Assembly (NCBI GenBank): GCA_015501595.1
Contig: JADNRX010000046.1
Span: 62,001-126,000 of the forward strand
Source: Hymenopellis radicata
Taxonomy: Eukaryota > Basidiomycota > Agaricomycetes > Agaricales > Physalacriaceae
Direction of reading: 5' to 3'
Length of the DNA: 64,000 bases
Under the pieces are notes generated by a model that ran no database searches, was not told the origin of the DNA, and was given only the letters and a program-made list of their open reading frames with translations. Made by a program: the position numbers and the translations under genes. Below are positions 34,702 through 46,973 of this stretch, one piece after another (position 1 is the stretch's first letter; every line of letters starts with the position of its first letter).

Positions 34702-36246
34702 TGGAGGATGAAATCCCAATTACTACCGCACCGATAAGTATCTTTTTGTTTATTCTGGATGACTTGTAGCTGCTATACACATATGAATGTCTAAAGTCAA
34801 CATGTATATGTAATTCTCTGTGCGAGTACAATGAAACCTAACGGGGTGCGAATACTACGGTTCGGCAGCAGCAAGCACCGGAAATCTGCGAACACGATCA
34901 ACGCTAACGACTTGAGCGGTAAGGTATATCCATGAATGCTCAATTAGGTACAGTGAGCTTTTGAAGGGTGAAATCATTCGAAGCGATGACTCGATGGAGT
35001 CGTGACGCCGACCAATTAATGCTACCAAGAACCTTCACCTCCTTGGAGAAGTCGCATATTCCTTTCTACATCCTTTAGCTGCTGATACGAACTCTGAAGC
35101 TCAAAGGAGTAAACAGGCGCCTATCTTCAGTGCCGTTGTTTGAGGCGATGAGGACATCGCCAACGATCTAGGAGTCTGACACGAATCTAGCGGCTACGCG
35201 ACAAGTCATGTCCTAGTCCTAGTCATCTGAGGAAGGGCATGAATTCGAGTAGATGCACAAGCTCTCACATCTATGATGGCCACACAGCGGTGAACAAGGC
35301 GTCCGCAACTAAACCCTGGTTGAGAAAGAAATAGATCGAAGGCAGATCCGTGGGATCCGTCCGTAGCCATTGGGCGCGGGACGTTACCCCATTCTGGAGG
35401 CCAACATGACCTCACAGTCTTCCTCGGACGTAGTGATATCTGTCGCCGAGGAATTGCTGTCATCCCGAGCCGCGGCGGGAGAAGAGTATCAGTGCCTCCG
35501 AGACCGTATGATTTTCGGAAAGACAGGCTTAGGAAAACACCGCGTGTCATGGAATTGAGCGACATAAGGTAGTCGGTCTGTCAACTACCATGGGTTAGAT
35601 CAATCACTGCCTCAGAGCTGTAGCTGTGCATACCTCGCATAAGTACCTCCGGGCGGAAACCAAATGCATTTATCGTTGAATCAGGATCGGGACAAACCTG
35701 TCGATAACTGTAAATCGCTAGGTTTATCATGATGGTCCTTCAGATGATGCCTTACAACGCCCAAGAAGACACCGGCGCCAAGTAAGGCTTACCAAAGGCG
35801 AAGGCGAATACAGTACCGGTGTGTGCTAGTTTCCGGTTGAACCCTTGACATACATTGTCTTCAATAAAACAGAGACATCGATGACAGACTTCCACGCACG
35901 TCGTGGTCGCAATATGTCAAGTTGCCAGTCATATCGACTGTCAAGAAGCCCTCGTTTACCTTCCAGACGTTAGCCCGACGAATGGGAAACACTGATAACA
36001 TGAAGACGAGGCGGTAGTTGTTCCTAGTTAAGTAACAGAATGAGAAATCAACAGTTCACCATTGCCGGTACCTAGCGAGCGCCGCATCTAGGATGGGTGC
36101 AGTGGATGTCTTCTGACTTCTACGGGTGTCGATCCAGTAGAACTCCATTTCTGGTGTCAGTGCAAAGCATAGCCCTCTCTTAGAGACTCGGTCTCGGAAG
36201 ATAGCAGTTGAGGAAAAGAAACTGCCTCCAAGCCTGCACGAGTTGT
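34702..36246. other. Intergenic, nothing recognised
   Basis: No supported gene on either strand. Ends at the 8-bp duplication of the hAT-type element. Confidence 0.4.
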
Positions 36247-36254
36247 AATTTGGC

Positions 36255-37551
36255 TAGAGATCGGCACGAGTGTATACCCGGGTGCACCCGGCACCCGTCC
36301 GGCAAATACTTGCGACCCAAAAGCCGGACTTGCCACCTGGAAAAATACTTGCCACCCGTAAGTACTTGACCCGCGGGTCAAGTACTTGGCAAGTACTTGC
36401 TCGAAAGGCAAGTATTTGCACCATCCGGGTGGGCAAGTACTTGCCCACATTCCGCCCATGATTCGTGCCCGCCGCCGACCCCCGAGCAATTGCGCGGGGG
36501 TTAGAGACGTGCACGATACACATTTGCTAGGCCCCGGCCACTTGCGAGAGCAAGAACCGCGGCTCAACAAAGTGCATAAGTGGGAAATGCGGGTGTGGGT
36601 AAGGGAAGAAGTGGCAGCGAGGAGATGGAGATCATGAGGAGATGCCGGGCACAAGGAGATGCTGGGTGTGAGGCAGGCGAGGACAGACTGCGCGACGTAA
36701 ATGAGAAAAGAAAAGCAAAGATGTAGTAAATACGCACCTGTGAGGCTGGATGCGTCCGCGACGCCGTCCAGCCCCCCAGCCTCGGTCACTGACCACCCGC
36801 ACCTCCAGTAACATCGAGATCGTCAATCGGCGCCGTCATAAAGACGAGCGCCGCACATTCCGGGCCCCGTCGAACTGGTGCCGTCGTGCAGACGAGCACC
36901 AGTGTATTGCAAGGCGGCGGGCTGGCAGACAGCCAACCACGCACGAGAATCCAAAGAAAATGGTCCAGTATCGTTGCTGCCTCGCTTGTGAGGGCTTACG
37001 CGCTGCGGGTCCTCGATAAATTGGTGTCGTCGCGAAGACAAACACCAGAATGCACCCCGGAACGTATCCGAGGGCGCAGCGGCCGGCGCAAAGCCAAACC
37101 GCGTCGGGAAAGCGAAGGAGCATAGAGAATAAAGGTAGAACAGGCCCCAGACAAAGTTCTGGGGCCAACGAACACGACGCCGTCGTCGTGCTGTGGTGGG
37201 AGGAAGCAAGAGCTGAGATCGGAGCGGAGCGATCGTTATCCGGCAAGTGCCGGGACGTTCGGCCAGCTCGGCGATCAGAGAAATTTCTTCACAACGTCGT
37301 TTCTGACCGACGTTGAGGTCGTTTGACCCCAAATAAATTTCAATAAATCATGTTTAATATATTTCTACATCTGTGCAAGTACTAGGCAAGTATTTGCCAC
37401 AAGTACTTGCCTCACCAAACTCGTACTTGTCACCCGCGGCACCACCCGTGGGAAACAAGTACTTGCCACCCGGGTGCCGGGTGCGGCACCACCCGGGTGA
37501 TCGAAATACTTGCCGGCACCCGCAAGTATCTGCCACTCGTGCCGATCTCTA
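36255..37551. mobile_element. hAT-type non-autonomous element (1,297 bp) with 8-bp TSD
   Basis: The termini are TAGAGATCGGCACGAGTG at 36255 and its inverse CACTCGTGCCGATCTCTA ending at 37551, flanked by perfect AATTTGGC duplications at 36247-36254 and 37552-37559. An 8-bp duplication and TAGAG termini fit the hAT superfamily. Both subterminal regions carry repeated CAAGTACTTG palindromes and GGGTGCCGGGTG-like tracts. No transposase is present. The core (about 36830-37330, minus strand) is homologous to about 49250-49770 in a second element whose ends differ. Confidence 0.9.
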
Positions 37552-37559
37552 AATTTGGC

Positions 37560-38380
37560 GTTGCCCACCCGTTTGCAACTCATGCTACTACTACCGATGG
37601 GATTGCAAGAATCAGTTGCAGTTTTTCAAATCAAACAGGTAATATAGTTACTGGTGTTTGAAGCCTTAGGCTCCGAGCAGAAAAATGCGCCTCTGTAGGT
37701 TTGTTGTGTTCGTGGCGGTCGCGCTCAAGACGTACACGTGATTGTTCAGCGGGCCGTCATTGTTTGTTACCCACGCTACCGCTTTCTGTCGCGCTCCTGG
37801 TATCTTTGCTGCATTCATGTACCTACGTCTTGAACTACATTCATTTCAGCCAACATCGACTGGACATCGACAGCCCCACATGCTTACGTTCTGGTCTTGA
37901 GAGGTAGGTCGTAGAATAGGAGCGCGCTGACCCTTAAGACTTCGTCGTTATCCTCTACAGGGACACTAAAAGGATCTACTTTCTATGCTTACTTTGTGAT
38001 TCAAATCGTGGCGTATTTTCTCCGAGTCCACCAAGCACGTAAACATGTGAAGTCGCCGGTTCTTGTATTCAGGCGTTCATGCGTCACCCTTTGCTACCGG
38101 CGTTCTTTCTTGAGCATCGGAGGCGGGAAGAATGCCGCAGTATTGGCATGATGCCGTTCTATAGCTCTAGGGGGAAAGTTGCAGGACTTCTAGCTAGTGT
38201 ACCAGCGTCGATGATGCGTGACTATTGAAGCCCGTGGAGGCCCCGGTTCTTTTTGGGTGGTTGTTGAACCTGATACGCGATGCTGATAGGATCGAAGGAG
38301 GATCAATACCAGGAAACAGAACGTGCGAATAACAGTATTACTAGGAACAAGGAAATAAGGGCCCAACTTCACACATATCA
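37560..38380. other. Intergenic, nothing recognised
   Basis: No coding or structural feature that I can support between the hAT-type element and the acidic hypothetical gene. Confidence 0.4.
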
Positions 38381-38926
38381 CTAACGCGAAAACCGATTCG
38401 AATCTTCGTCGTCGCTATCCTCGCAAACGGGTTTCCCATCTTCTTCATCTGTCTCGTCGTCGTCGTCGTCAGCCACCGCATACCGACAAGCGCCATAGAT
38501 ATGTATCTCCTCCTCCATCTCCGAATCATGCTCATCCTCATCGCTCACCCCGCCGACATCTTCATCATCTGATTCCACAAAAAGCCTGAGAACATGCTCC
38601 ACCCCCGTCTCGCTGTCGACAACACTGAGCCTGACATGCGCGTTCTCCAATGTATCATTCAAGTTGTCTTGCGTATCGGGACGCGCGAGGGAGGTTTGGG
38701 ATGATTGATGGCTTGGAGGCGCGGCTGGATCCGTTTCGTAGTCGGTGTGGCGCTGACGTGTCAGGATATCAGTGTCGTGACGTTCTGTGTTAGGCGATAT
38801 GCGCGGTTCGTTGGCAGACGGAGCTAGTGGGGACAAGGAAGGTGGCATGCCTCTCCGAGGTGTCGAAGGGCGTGAGATAGATTCTCGGGAAATCGGACGG
38901 GTGGCGGCGGGCAATTGGTTGTCCAT
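38381..38926 (-). CDS. Acidic Ser/Pro-rich hypothetical protein
   Basis: A 181-codon uninterrupted frame from ATG at 38924-38926. The N-terminal half is Ser/Pro/Arg-rich (RPISRESISRPSTPRRGMPP); the C-terminal half is strongly acidic (FVESDDEDVGGVSDEDEHDS, ADDDDDETDEEDG). A short ordered-looking segment NAHVRLSVVDSETGVEHVLRL lies between. Such composition suggests an intrinsically disordered, perhaps nuclear protein, but there is no recognisable domain. Extra 5' exons are possible. Function unknown. Confidence 0.5.
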   Translation of the reverse strand: MDNQLPAATRPISRESISRPSTPRRGMPPSLSPLAPSANEPRISPNTERHDTDILTRQRHTDYETDPAAPPSHQSSQTSLARPDTQDNLNDTLENAHVRLSVVDSETGVEHVLRLFVESDDEDVGGVSDEDEHDSEMEEEIHIYGACRYAVADDDDDETDEEDGKPVCEDSDDEDSNRFSR

Positions 38927-39213
38927 CGCAGAATGAAAAGACAGGATGTCGTTCGATGATGCTGGGAAAGAAGAAAGCAAACGCTATTGATCGGAGATCG
39001 TCTTCGCTATCTAAACGTGGAAAATACCGCTCAAGTCATGCCTATCACATACGAGGGAATGACAAAGTGCCTACTACAGAAACTAAGGTTACATACGAAA
39101 CAATTAGGATGTTCAATGGAGTCTAGAGAGTCGAAGTGTATGTAAACTGTACAGTGCTAGTATGCGTGCGAGGTGCGTTTACAGGTTGCGCGGTGATTGA
39201 AATATCGATTGTT

Positions 39214-40174
39214 TACTCGCTCTTGATCCGCTTGGGGCTCGGAAGAGTATCGTCTGGCGCATTCGAATGGCCACGCTTTGCATCGACAGTCCGCGCGTGG
39301 GAGCATATTGCCTGTTGCACCTCGGCAGTATTGTCATCGGATGGGGAGTAGATTGAGACAGATGAAGGGGGTTTACAGTCGATGAGGGAACTTGAAAGGG
39401 AAGTGTCGGTTTTTGCGGTGGCGTGAGGAGCAGAAACATCAAGGGCGGGCGCGTCGACAAGGGAGGATGATGGTGTACGCTCTTCCGACTGAGATTGATG
39501 CGCAATTTTGAGCTCGGCGGATGCCGTTTCTGTCGAGGAATTAGGAATAGATGCGGCGACGTCGTCCTGTCTATTGGCGATCGGCTGAACAGGCAGCTCG
39601 CCCGCGCCTTTCCCTTCCCTCTCCAGGCGATATGCGTCATTCCGGCCGCAACCTCCGCCCCAACCCGCTCATTCATCCTCTCACGCTCCTCCTCCTTCGC
39701 AGCCTTGGCAGCGGCTGCTGCTCTCGAGGCCTCTACCAGATGCTCATACTGTGGTTCGGCCAACCTCGCGTGCCAGAGGTCGACAAGCGACGCAGGCAAG
39801 CCAGTGAAGCGCTGAATGAGGCTGTCGTGCAGTTGTGCAAGGCCAGTATGCAGCGGAAAAGATAGGAGGGCTTCATGGAACTCGTCCACGCAGATGACGC
39901 GCCGCCTCCTGTGCATAAGCTTTCCCTTCTTGAAATACGTATCTCTGAATAACTGCTGCATAAGCGGAGTCTCCGCGACGATGTTGGCGCCGTCTCGGAA
40001 TTTCGTCACGAGGATGCTGTACTGAGAACTAGAAATGACAGATTGAGGGTCGAAGCCGCTCTGTGCGATATATTCGTGGGCCACCGTCCGTGCGAGCTGG
40101 CGGGTTTCCGGAAGATGCTTGAGGAATGAACGGAAAGGGATGGGAGTATCTGGGTTGCGCTTGCCTTTTCCCAT
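39214..40174 (-). CDS. Unknown protein of the 'GLPASLVDLW' family, apparent 1-nt frameshift
   Basis: From ATG at 40174 (MGKGKRNPDTPIPFRSFLKH) the frame encodes about 175 residues including SVISSSQYSILVTKFRDGAN, FHEALLSFPLHTGLAQLHDS and LIQRFTGLPASLVDLWHARL, then an Ala/Glu/Arg coiled-coil-like helix (ASRAAAAAKAAKEEERERMN). Near 39641 the sensible reading moves to another frame (NDAYRLEREGKGAGELPVQP...) that continues with Ser/Thr/Pro-rich sequence and ends in a basic SPKRIKSE, which looks like a nuclear signal, at a TAA near 39214. No intron explains the change, so either a single-base deletion or a sequence error is present. The core motif is shared with 22.6, 23.5 and 30.7 kb. Function unknown. 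Confidence 0.6.
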
Positions 40175-40267
40175 GATATCGCTTATAAGGTGACGACGAT
40201 GATGGAAGGAAGGAAGTCTGTTTGGAGTCACCTGATGCCTCATCAAAAATTCCGTCTGGGTACTTGC

Positions 40268-40348
40268 TTAGTTTGTCGTTAGTCTGTTGATAGTCGTTAG
40301 TCTGCTGGTAGTCGATAGTCTGCTGGTAGTCGATAGTCTGTGGCTAGT
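40268..40348. repeat. Short tandem repeat (~19 bp unit)
   Basis: About four imperfect copies of a unit like TAGTCGATAGTCTGCTGG, just upstream of the minus-strand gene starting at 40174. Confidence 0.8.
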
Positions 40349-42350
40349 TTATTCAAGTACCCAGATAACGCCCGTCTCCACCGCGCTTGAGAGTGTATTG
40401 CACACGACGCTACGCGGCTATAGGGGCATTGACAGCACAGCTACGGAGACACGCATTCAAGGTTTCCCTGTATTGTACAGTGTGGAATTTGACTGTACTG
40501 AAGAGAGAGTGCATTTTTCTTTGTTTCAAGAGTGTAGTTGCTCCTGTTGGTACATGAAAGGGAAGAGCATTGATCAACGTGATCAACGTGGACTAGTGTG
40601 AAGGCGATGAGTGTACTAGAAGCGGTATCAATATTCTGTTTAACCGCTAAGTCCAGACCTGGCTAAGTGCTAGTATGCACAGGAGAGAAGTTTTTACTAC
40701 TGAGCCAAGCTGAAAGACGATGGGGTCCTGAGTGATAGAACAAACTTCCAATAGAATTCTTGCTGTGTAGACAGTACTCTAAAGACATATAGGCAGAGGA
40801 ACTACAGCAATCGGAGAGTAATAAGGCTCTCGGAAGGCCTCTGATTTGCGAAGATGGAGGAGCAGACAGAGCTGTGCAGCGTGGGAACTATAAGTGCAGC
40901 TTTGTAAGCGTTAAACAACTTCCTCTTAACTTGCATAGCAGTATCCTTGACGCGTCTCGACGCGAATTTACGCGCCAAAAGACTCGGTCATAACAGATAA
41001 ACTTCCAGGCTGTGCAATCTTTTTTCCGTGGCCTGTGCTCCTCGCAATCTTCATGTACTGGCCCACTTTCCCCCTTTCTCGGCCTTGTATACGTCGCGAC
41101 GACTTGACCTATTCTGTCTACGAACTATGTTTCCTAACATTCAATATTTCTCACAGTAAGAGCACTTGTACATCACGGACCTTGGACGCTTCATGCCCAG
41201 CGAGCATACCAACTCAGGTGCGAAATGTTCGCACTGTTCAACTGCTCTTCGGGAGTAGTTTCACCACTGACGATTAACAGGATAACAGTTGACATGGCTA
41301 CGCTGAAGCGATGAACCTAGCTTCTGAATTAATCTTACACTGCGGCATCCTACTCTTGAATTGTATCGATTTCGTTGCTGGAATTCAACCTCTTCCTTCC
41401 AACGCTACCGTGACTCATCTTCCGACCGCCCTAGATCGAAACACCGATTTCCTCCATTCATTGCGTGACCAGATTTCCCTCTTCAAGCCACTCACTTGTC
41501 TGGCCTTCCTGTCAATTCGAACGCGGGACAAGAAGCGAATACGGAATCGCTGTTGGAGAATATTCTACTATGCCGTTCTTCAATTCAAGAGCAGCCGCGA
41601 TTCTCTACCTCGTCCTCTGCTTTTGACAGTGCTTCTGCTGGAGGCGCAGCATGTTGTCAATACATCGGACCTCTCTCCAGTTCCGTGGCGACGCCCCATC
41701 AGGAGCTTTCCTTTGACCAAGTTCCCCGCAGAGATGTGCGCTGTGTCGTGTATATTTGAAAAGCCGGCTTCTCTATGGGACTGGGGATGTTCGTCTGACG
41801 AGCCTCAGGACTGATGTGCGGGTACGAAGCCAATCAAGCCCAATTTGTAGGATCTTGGTTCTTCTATTCCGTACACTATGAGACTTTGTTGAACAGCGGG
41901 CAGCACCGCCACACTTGACACGACCATTGATGCGGCCGTCAGTCTGGACAAAGCGTTGGACGTATGCTGCTTGTCGATAAAGTTGAAGAACTACTACTGT
42001 ACATCATCCTGGCAGGCTCGGAGCTTTGAACTGGACATCTACTCTTCTAGGTACGTGCTGTACGAGATTACCTCCCAGGCAGTGACGTCCCGAGCTCATC
42101 TAAAGCCTGTTTCAGTGATGGCGGCATTCTGTGGCACGCCTCGACGTGAATGTATGGCTTGACTAACGGGATTTGGACTTCTCACGGTAGCGCCGGACTT
42201 CAAAGCTTTGGTGTTTCTCAAGGATACAGACATCGGAATAATAAAGCTATTCATAAATACAGCAATGCGATAAGGGATACAGGAGTAACGCTACAAACCT
42301 ATGGACCTTGATAACAAATGGAATAGTACAATGCGATGATGTATGCAAAT
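40349..42350. other. Intergenic; one unassigned plus-strand frame
   Basis: A 167-codon plus-strand frame at 41311-41814 starts with a plausible signal-like stretch (LASELILHCGILLLNCIDFV) but shows no domain, and an overlapping frame is equally open. I do not call a gene. Elsewhere nothing is recognised. Confidence 0.3.
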
Positions 42351-42357
42351 TGGTCTA

Positions 42358-43885
42358 GTTGCCACGCGAAGCGAACGCTTCCAACGCTTTCGCCGCCTGC
42401 TGCTTCAGACTCTGACAAGCCACCAAATGCCGGCGAAGATGGTACTGTTCACATCGGGTCAGGGAGCGGTTGCAGTAAGGACAGGTATGCTGGCACCCAG
42501 CCCCGTCTGTGACCTTCTTGCGGAACGAGTCCGCCTCAATCGACTTTGATCCCCCGGACCCGTTTGAAACCGTTACCCTACCATTAGGCAGAACATGAGA
42601 GTCCCGGTGGCCGCTGATCTCATGTATCTTCAGGACAGCAGTACATCCGAGAGCGGGGCAGTTGAACTCGGAAGGGGTGTCCATGAAGAAATAGAAGGCA
42701 GAGGGGTCAATGCGGGGGTATTTGGCTTCCAAATCATCAATTAGGGTGAGCGTGAATTTACTGTTCACACCGCGTTGGTTAGTAACTGAACGTCGCGTTG
42801 ATGAAATCCATACCTCTTTCCAGATGGGATCGGAATCTCTTGAAGGCTCACCAATGGACCGGGAGTCTGGTTGTTTTCTTTTCCGTACTCCGAGCCATCG
42901 TCGACTTGCGGCCACTCATAGGGCGTAGAATGATCTCTGCGAGGCAAGTCAGATAGGACTTAGACTGAAAGTGAGTATCTATGCTAAACCTGACTTGTCC
43001 TGACGTTCGTATTGGGTGAATTATCTGAATAGACCCTTGCGACTGCCTAAATTGGATTAATCAGAGCGATTCGCTCCGGCGTAAGGGAGGACGTACTGCT
43101 GTTTAGGATGGGCGGATAACATTTCACCGCGGAAGTGGCTAAACGACTCAGATTCTTCAGCGTTGAGATAGGTAGCTCCGGGAGGAGGAGGAATGATGAA
43201 CGGCTGAGTTGGGAGAGCCGCCGGGCGGTGAGGAGGTGGATATGACAGTTCTTTGTTCCAGCTAGCGAATGGCATGCCGGTACGTTGGTTAGCAGCAGGG
43301 TTGGCGGAGTTCGCGACTGAGGGTGCAATGACGCTCGTAGATGATTGGGAATAGTGGGACGAAAGAAGATATTGAGGCTCGGGTGCCGGCGCGTAGTATC
43401 GAGCAGCCTCCGTGAATGTAGGAAGGGAATATTGCGAGGGTGTGGGTGAAGGCAAAGGCGGGGTATATGCGTAAAACGACGCGTCGGTGTCGCCCTCGCC
43501 AGGTCCCAAGGACAGTACGTCCTCGTGAAAGTCATTGTAGGCGTCGGAGCGCGAAGAGAAATCGGGAGAGGCCGTCTGGGTGTCGGTCTCGCAGAATTGA
43601 GGAAAGTCGGGCCTGGTCAACGGAACCGACGCGTCGAAGGATAGCGAGAAGTGGGGCGGGGATGTGAGGGCGTCGATGGGGGGTAACGCCAAGTTGCTGA
43701 AGAAGTCATCGAGTTCAGAACCAACGTCGACATGCTCCCAGTGCTCCCAGCTTTTGGAGGTCGGCTTCCCTCTGAAGGATAATGAGAATATAGATAAAAG
43801 GCTAGAATTAAACGTACGGCTCGTATTCGTAGTCAAAGAATTTGTTAACGGCTTTCATAATGGCCTTCTCAAGCTCGGGATCCAT
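42358..43885 (-). CDS. C2H2-like zinc-finger protein, probable transcription factor
   Basis: Exon 1 (ATG at 43885; MDPELEKAIMKAVNKFFDYE) splices in phase across ~45 bp into a long Ser/Pro/Tyr-rich exon (WEHWEHVDVGSELDDFFSNL, PPHFSLSFDASVPLTRPDFP, PPPPGATYLNAEESESFSHF). Later exons give RDHSTPYEWPQVDDGSEYGK and then a C-terminal Cys/His region: FNCPALGCTAVLKIHEISGH followed by RDSH, and CQHTCPYCNRSLTRCEQYHL followed by RRH. Two C2H2-type fingers can be drawn, with the layout of fungal regulators: a disordered N-terminus and C-terminal fingers. Small internal exons around 42930-43056 are only partly resolved. Target genes unknown. No lesions seen. Confidence 0.68.
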
Positions 43886-44423
43886 GGTCGGTGATAGAGG
43901 ATGTCGCGGTCGAAGTGTAGAGAGTGGGCACTTGAATTTATATGTCACGCCTTCCAACCTGAGAAAGCTCCAGTTTCCCAATCCGGCGTGTCGCCCCGGG
44001 GCACGAGGAGTTGTGGTCCTAGCAAACAATGGACTGGGGAGGGGGTCAATAAACAACAACAATGGAAAGACATTCAAGCCCTCGTCCAGTTACTGGATGC
44101 CGGCCTCGCCGAACGCGTCCACAGCAGAGAAACACAGCCAGGGCTTTTCCACGTGTGCGCCACTTTACTGTCTTGGTAACGGTTCCAAATCTAGGCATGA
44201 ACCAAAGCAGGGGAGATTCTCGTGACAGCGTCAAGGGGGGTAAAGGCCGCGGTTGAGCCGAGCTCTCTTCATGCCGGTTCCCCAGAGTCAAACCAATAAA
44301 TTATGACCTGCGCATCGTAGAAGCCGCCCGAGACACCGACGTCGGACATTGTGAAAATTACGGGACGCGACCACTGTGAAATACGAACAAAAAATCAGGA
44401 TTTACGCGGAGGTTTGAGAGATA
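43886..44423. other. Upstream region of the zinc-finger gene
   Basis: Probably the promoter and leader of the minus-strand gene. No further feature recognised. Confidence 0.35.
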
Positions 44424-44765
44424 CTATAGAACACATACCAGATAAAAACAACTCCAGGTCACTTCGAATCCTGAAACAGCGTGATTTTTCCGACGTCCTG
44501 CCATCTCCTTTGGGAAATCCTTGCCTTCAAGTACGAGGCGATGTAGACAGGGACAAGCCTCCAACGACAGTGGGCATGGGCTAACTATCGTCGCGCCCTC
44601 GGCTCCACGCAAGTCGTCCACGAGACGTTGTCCGGTTTCGTGGTATAGGTGTATATACAGAGCCTCCAATCGAGGCAGTAGCTTGTCGCAAGCAAACTCC
44701 GCTAAACGGGTACTCGTTGTCAAGATGCCAAACCAGACCTCCAAGTGTGCTCGTGTTCTCAGCAC
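44424..44765 (-). pseudogene. LRR-like relic, possibly from an F-box gene
   Basis: A minus-strand frame with LRR-like segments (LPRLEALYIHLYHE, CPCLHRLVLEG) and F-box-family flavour, but no F-box and no clean ends. Neighbouring minus-strand pieces (44766-44957, 45332-45667) share a 'DRMFLVRV / DRTFLERV' segment with each other. I regard the whole 44.4-45.7 kb stretch as decayed F-box/LRR-type sequence. Confidence 0.35.
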
Positions 44766-46960
44766 TTAGAAGAGTATCACGATGCTACACTTCCGTGACA
44801 TTATGACTGTTGACTTGCGAATGACGCGCACCAAGAACATCCGATCTGTACCAGTCGTCGCGTCGCTGTCCAGTGTGTACATGCGCCTGTGTTCGGATGG
44901 CCAGTGAACATTGATCAACCATAGAAAGGGCATGCAAGGATGGGAAAAAGAAGGCATTCCGCACGTCTGTCTGCGTCCAGGAGAAGCACTGACAACGAGA
45001 AGTGCTGGTTAATGTCTGGGGATAAAGAGAGCGATAAAGAACGTACGTAGATTACAAGCCGCATGAGTCTGGCGAATCGATGAGTCGTGACAGTAGATGT
45101 ACCAGTAGATGAGTCTGGAGATGAAAACGACCGAGTGTTTCTTAGCGTGAGCTTGAAGCTTGAAGAATTGTTGATTCAGAGCCGAAATATCCAAAAGAAA
45201 GGCACCATACAACTCGCGGAACTGAGAAGGGGCAGGTGAACTGTGTTTCCTGGCCCCTTTCCCGGACCTTTCGTGAAGTGTACCTCTAAATTGAAAGGTC
45301 AGTATTACCGCGCCAGCGAGAATCTGTATATTCAGTAGACGAGCCTTCTTTCAGCATTCGTATTCGTTCCAGACTGTTCCAGAGGACTATTCAATGGTAG
45401 TCGGTTGAAAAGCCCAAGAAGATGAACGCGCTCCAAGAACGTCCGATCTCTACCAGTGGTCCTGAGTTGCGCGTCGCTCGCCAGTGTGTACTTACGTCCG
45501 CCTGTCGTCGGATGGGGTGTGAACGTTAACATTGATGGTCGCGTAAAGCAGTTGGTCACCGTGAGTGGCTGTGCAGTCGACCTTCCTTCCTTACGACGAT
45601 CGCGTTCAATGCTCGAGACCGTCGACCTCCGATGCCTAGCTGTCGATGCCAGGTATTTTCTTGACATTTATTCCTATTACATGGCCTAATTTTTTCTCTA
45701 GTAACACAAGGAAAGCGAGTGTCATTCTTTTCTGAAAATGTTGCGAGGAAACAGTAGCCTCTATGGTCGGAGACGACGGCGTAAATCATCCTGCGATAGC
45801 TCGGCAAGGAAATCTCGTGGAGCTTGAAGGTTCACGAACTAGCAGCTCTCCCAAGGTCGTAGCCGTTCTCACCGCTCTCAAAGACGGTCCAAAACGCGAA
45901 GAGTAGGATTCGAAATGGCCCACTCAGGAGGATTTATGAACTTGCATCCGCATTCGCGCCAGGAAGGACCAGTGCGTCCGTCTTTTTCCTGTCTGTATCT
46001 AACTCACTGCGGCTGCTAGATCCCAATACACGACGTCGAAATCACGCGTGGTCAATTGAGCAGTTGGCATTGCTATCTTGGTGTTTGACGGAGAGACATG
46101 TACGTCTCTCGGAGACTAATAGAATTCTCGAGCTTATATTATGTAGTGTCTCCCTCTCACATAATCCAACGAATCTACACGTCATCAATATGCAAATACA
46201 TATGCCTTCCTCCCCGCCGCCTTCCTTTTCACAGTCGCCAAAGTTGCCCAGGATGCACTTGCCATGCTGCCGATTAATTTTTTGATCTCTCCTTCAAGCA
46301 CGATGGCCAAAGAGTGGTGGCGTCGGTTTTAGCCTGGTGGATGTACCAGTCGAGGCGCACAGCGTAGCGAAAGACATTCGACGATGCTCCTGCATGCCGA
46401 AGTATACGTTTCGCTACCCAAGCGAGTTCCTCATCAGGGCTGCTGCGTCGCAAGTCGTAAGTTCTTTTGATCATTTGGTTGGATTTGTTCGAACTGACGC
46501 ATTAAGCCCGCAGGATTTCGAGCATCTTCAAGTTCACGAGACGCCTCCTCATCTTTCTCGGCGTATATATGGATGCACAAGCCTCTAAGCAAGCTTCTGG
46601 AATGTGTCGCAGATGAGAGCCAAGCAGCGATCTCGCATGGAATACACGTATGCCAGCATACAGTCCCAACACATCCACTCTTTTGGGACGGTTGGCTTCG
46701 ATATCACCACGTCACTGTTCACGCAGGCAGTCGACTATTGCCTTTCCAGGCGCACTGCCGCCGACATCTAGTCGACAGAAACACTCATCCCCACGGACGT
46801 GCAGATTACATATACTGTTAGTCGCGAAATATGATCTCTTCGAGCACGCTGTATAACCCCCCTCGTTTCCCATATCCACTTCCACAACATTCATCACTGA
46901 GCTCCGTGTCTTTGGCGAGGTTCTCCAGGACGACTCGATCACGCCGCCAACATGTGTTTC
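44766..46960. other. Relic-rich stretch with an internal duplication
   Basis: 44825-44930 and 45430-45560 are related (ccaagaac.tccgatct.taccagt, gcgtcgct..ccagtgtgtac, ttcggatgg..gtgaac.tt.aacattgat). A minus-strand frame at 45009-45212 reads YGAFLLDISALNQQFFKLQA but shows no domain. Nothing else is supported; upstream exons of the HAM1-like fragment may hide at 46.3-46.9 kb. Confidence 0.35.
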
Positions 46961-46973
46961 GTTGTCGTCTGTC

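Noticed and set aside
36157..36789. A 210-codon minus-strand frame
   Set aside because: It runs across the end of the hAT-type element and its target site, so it cannot be a single real gene.
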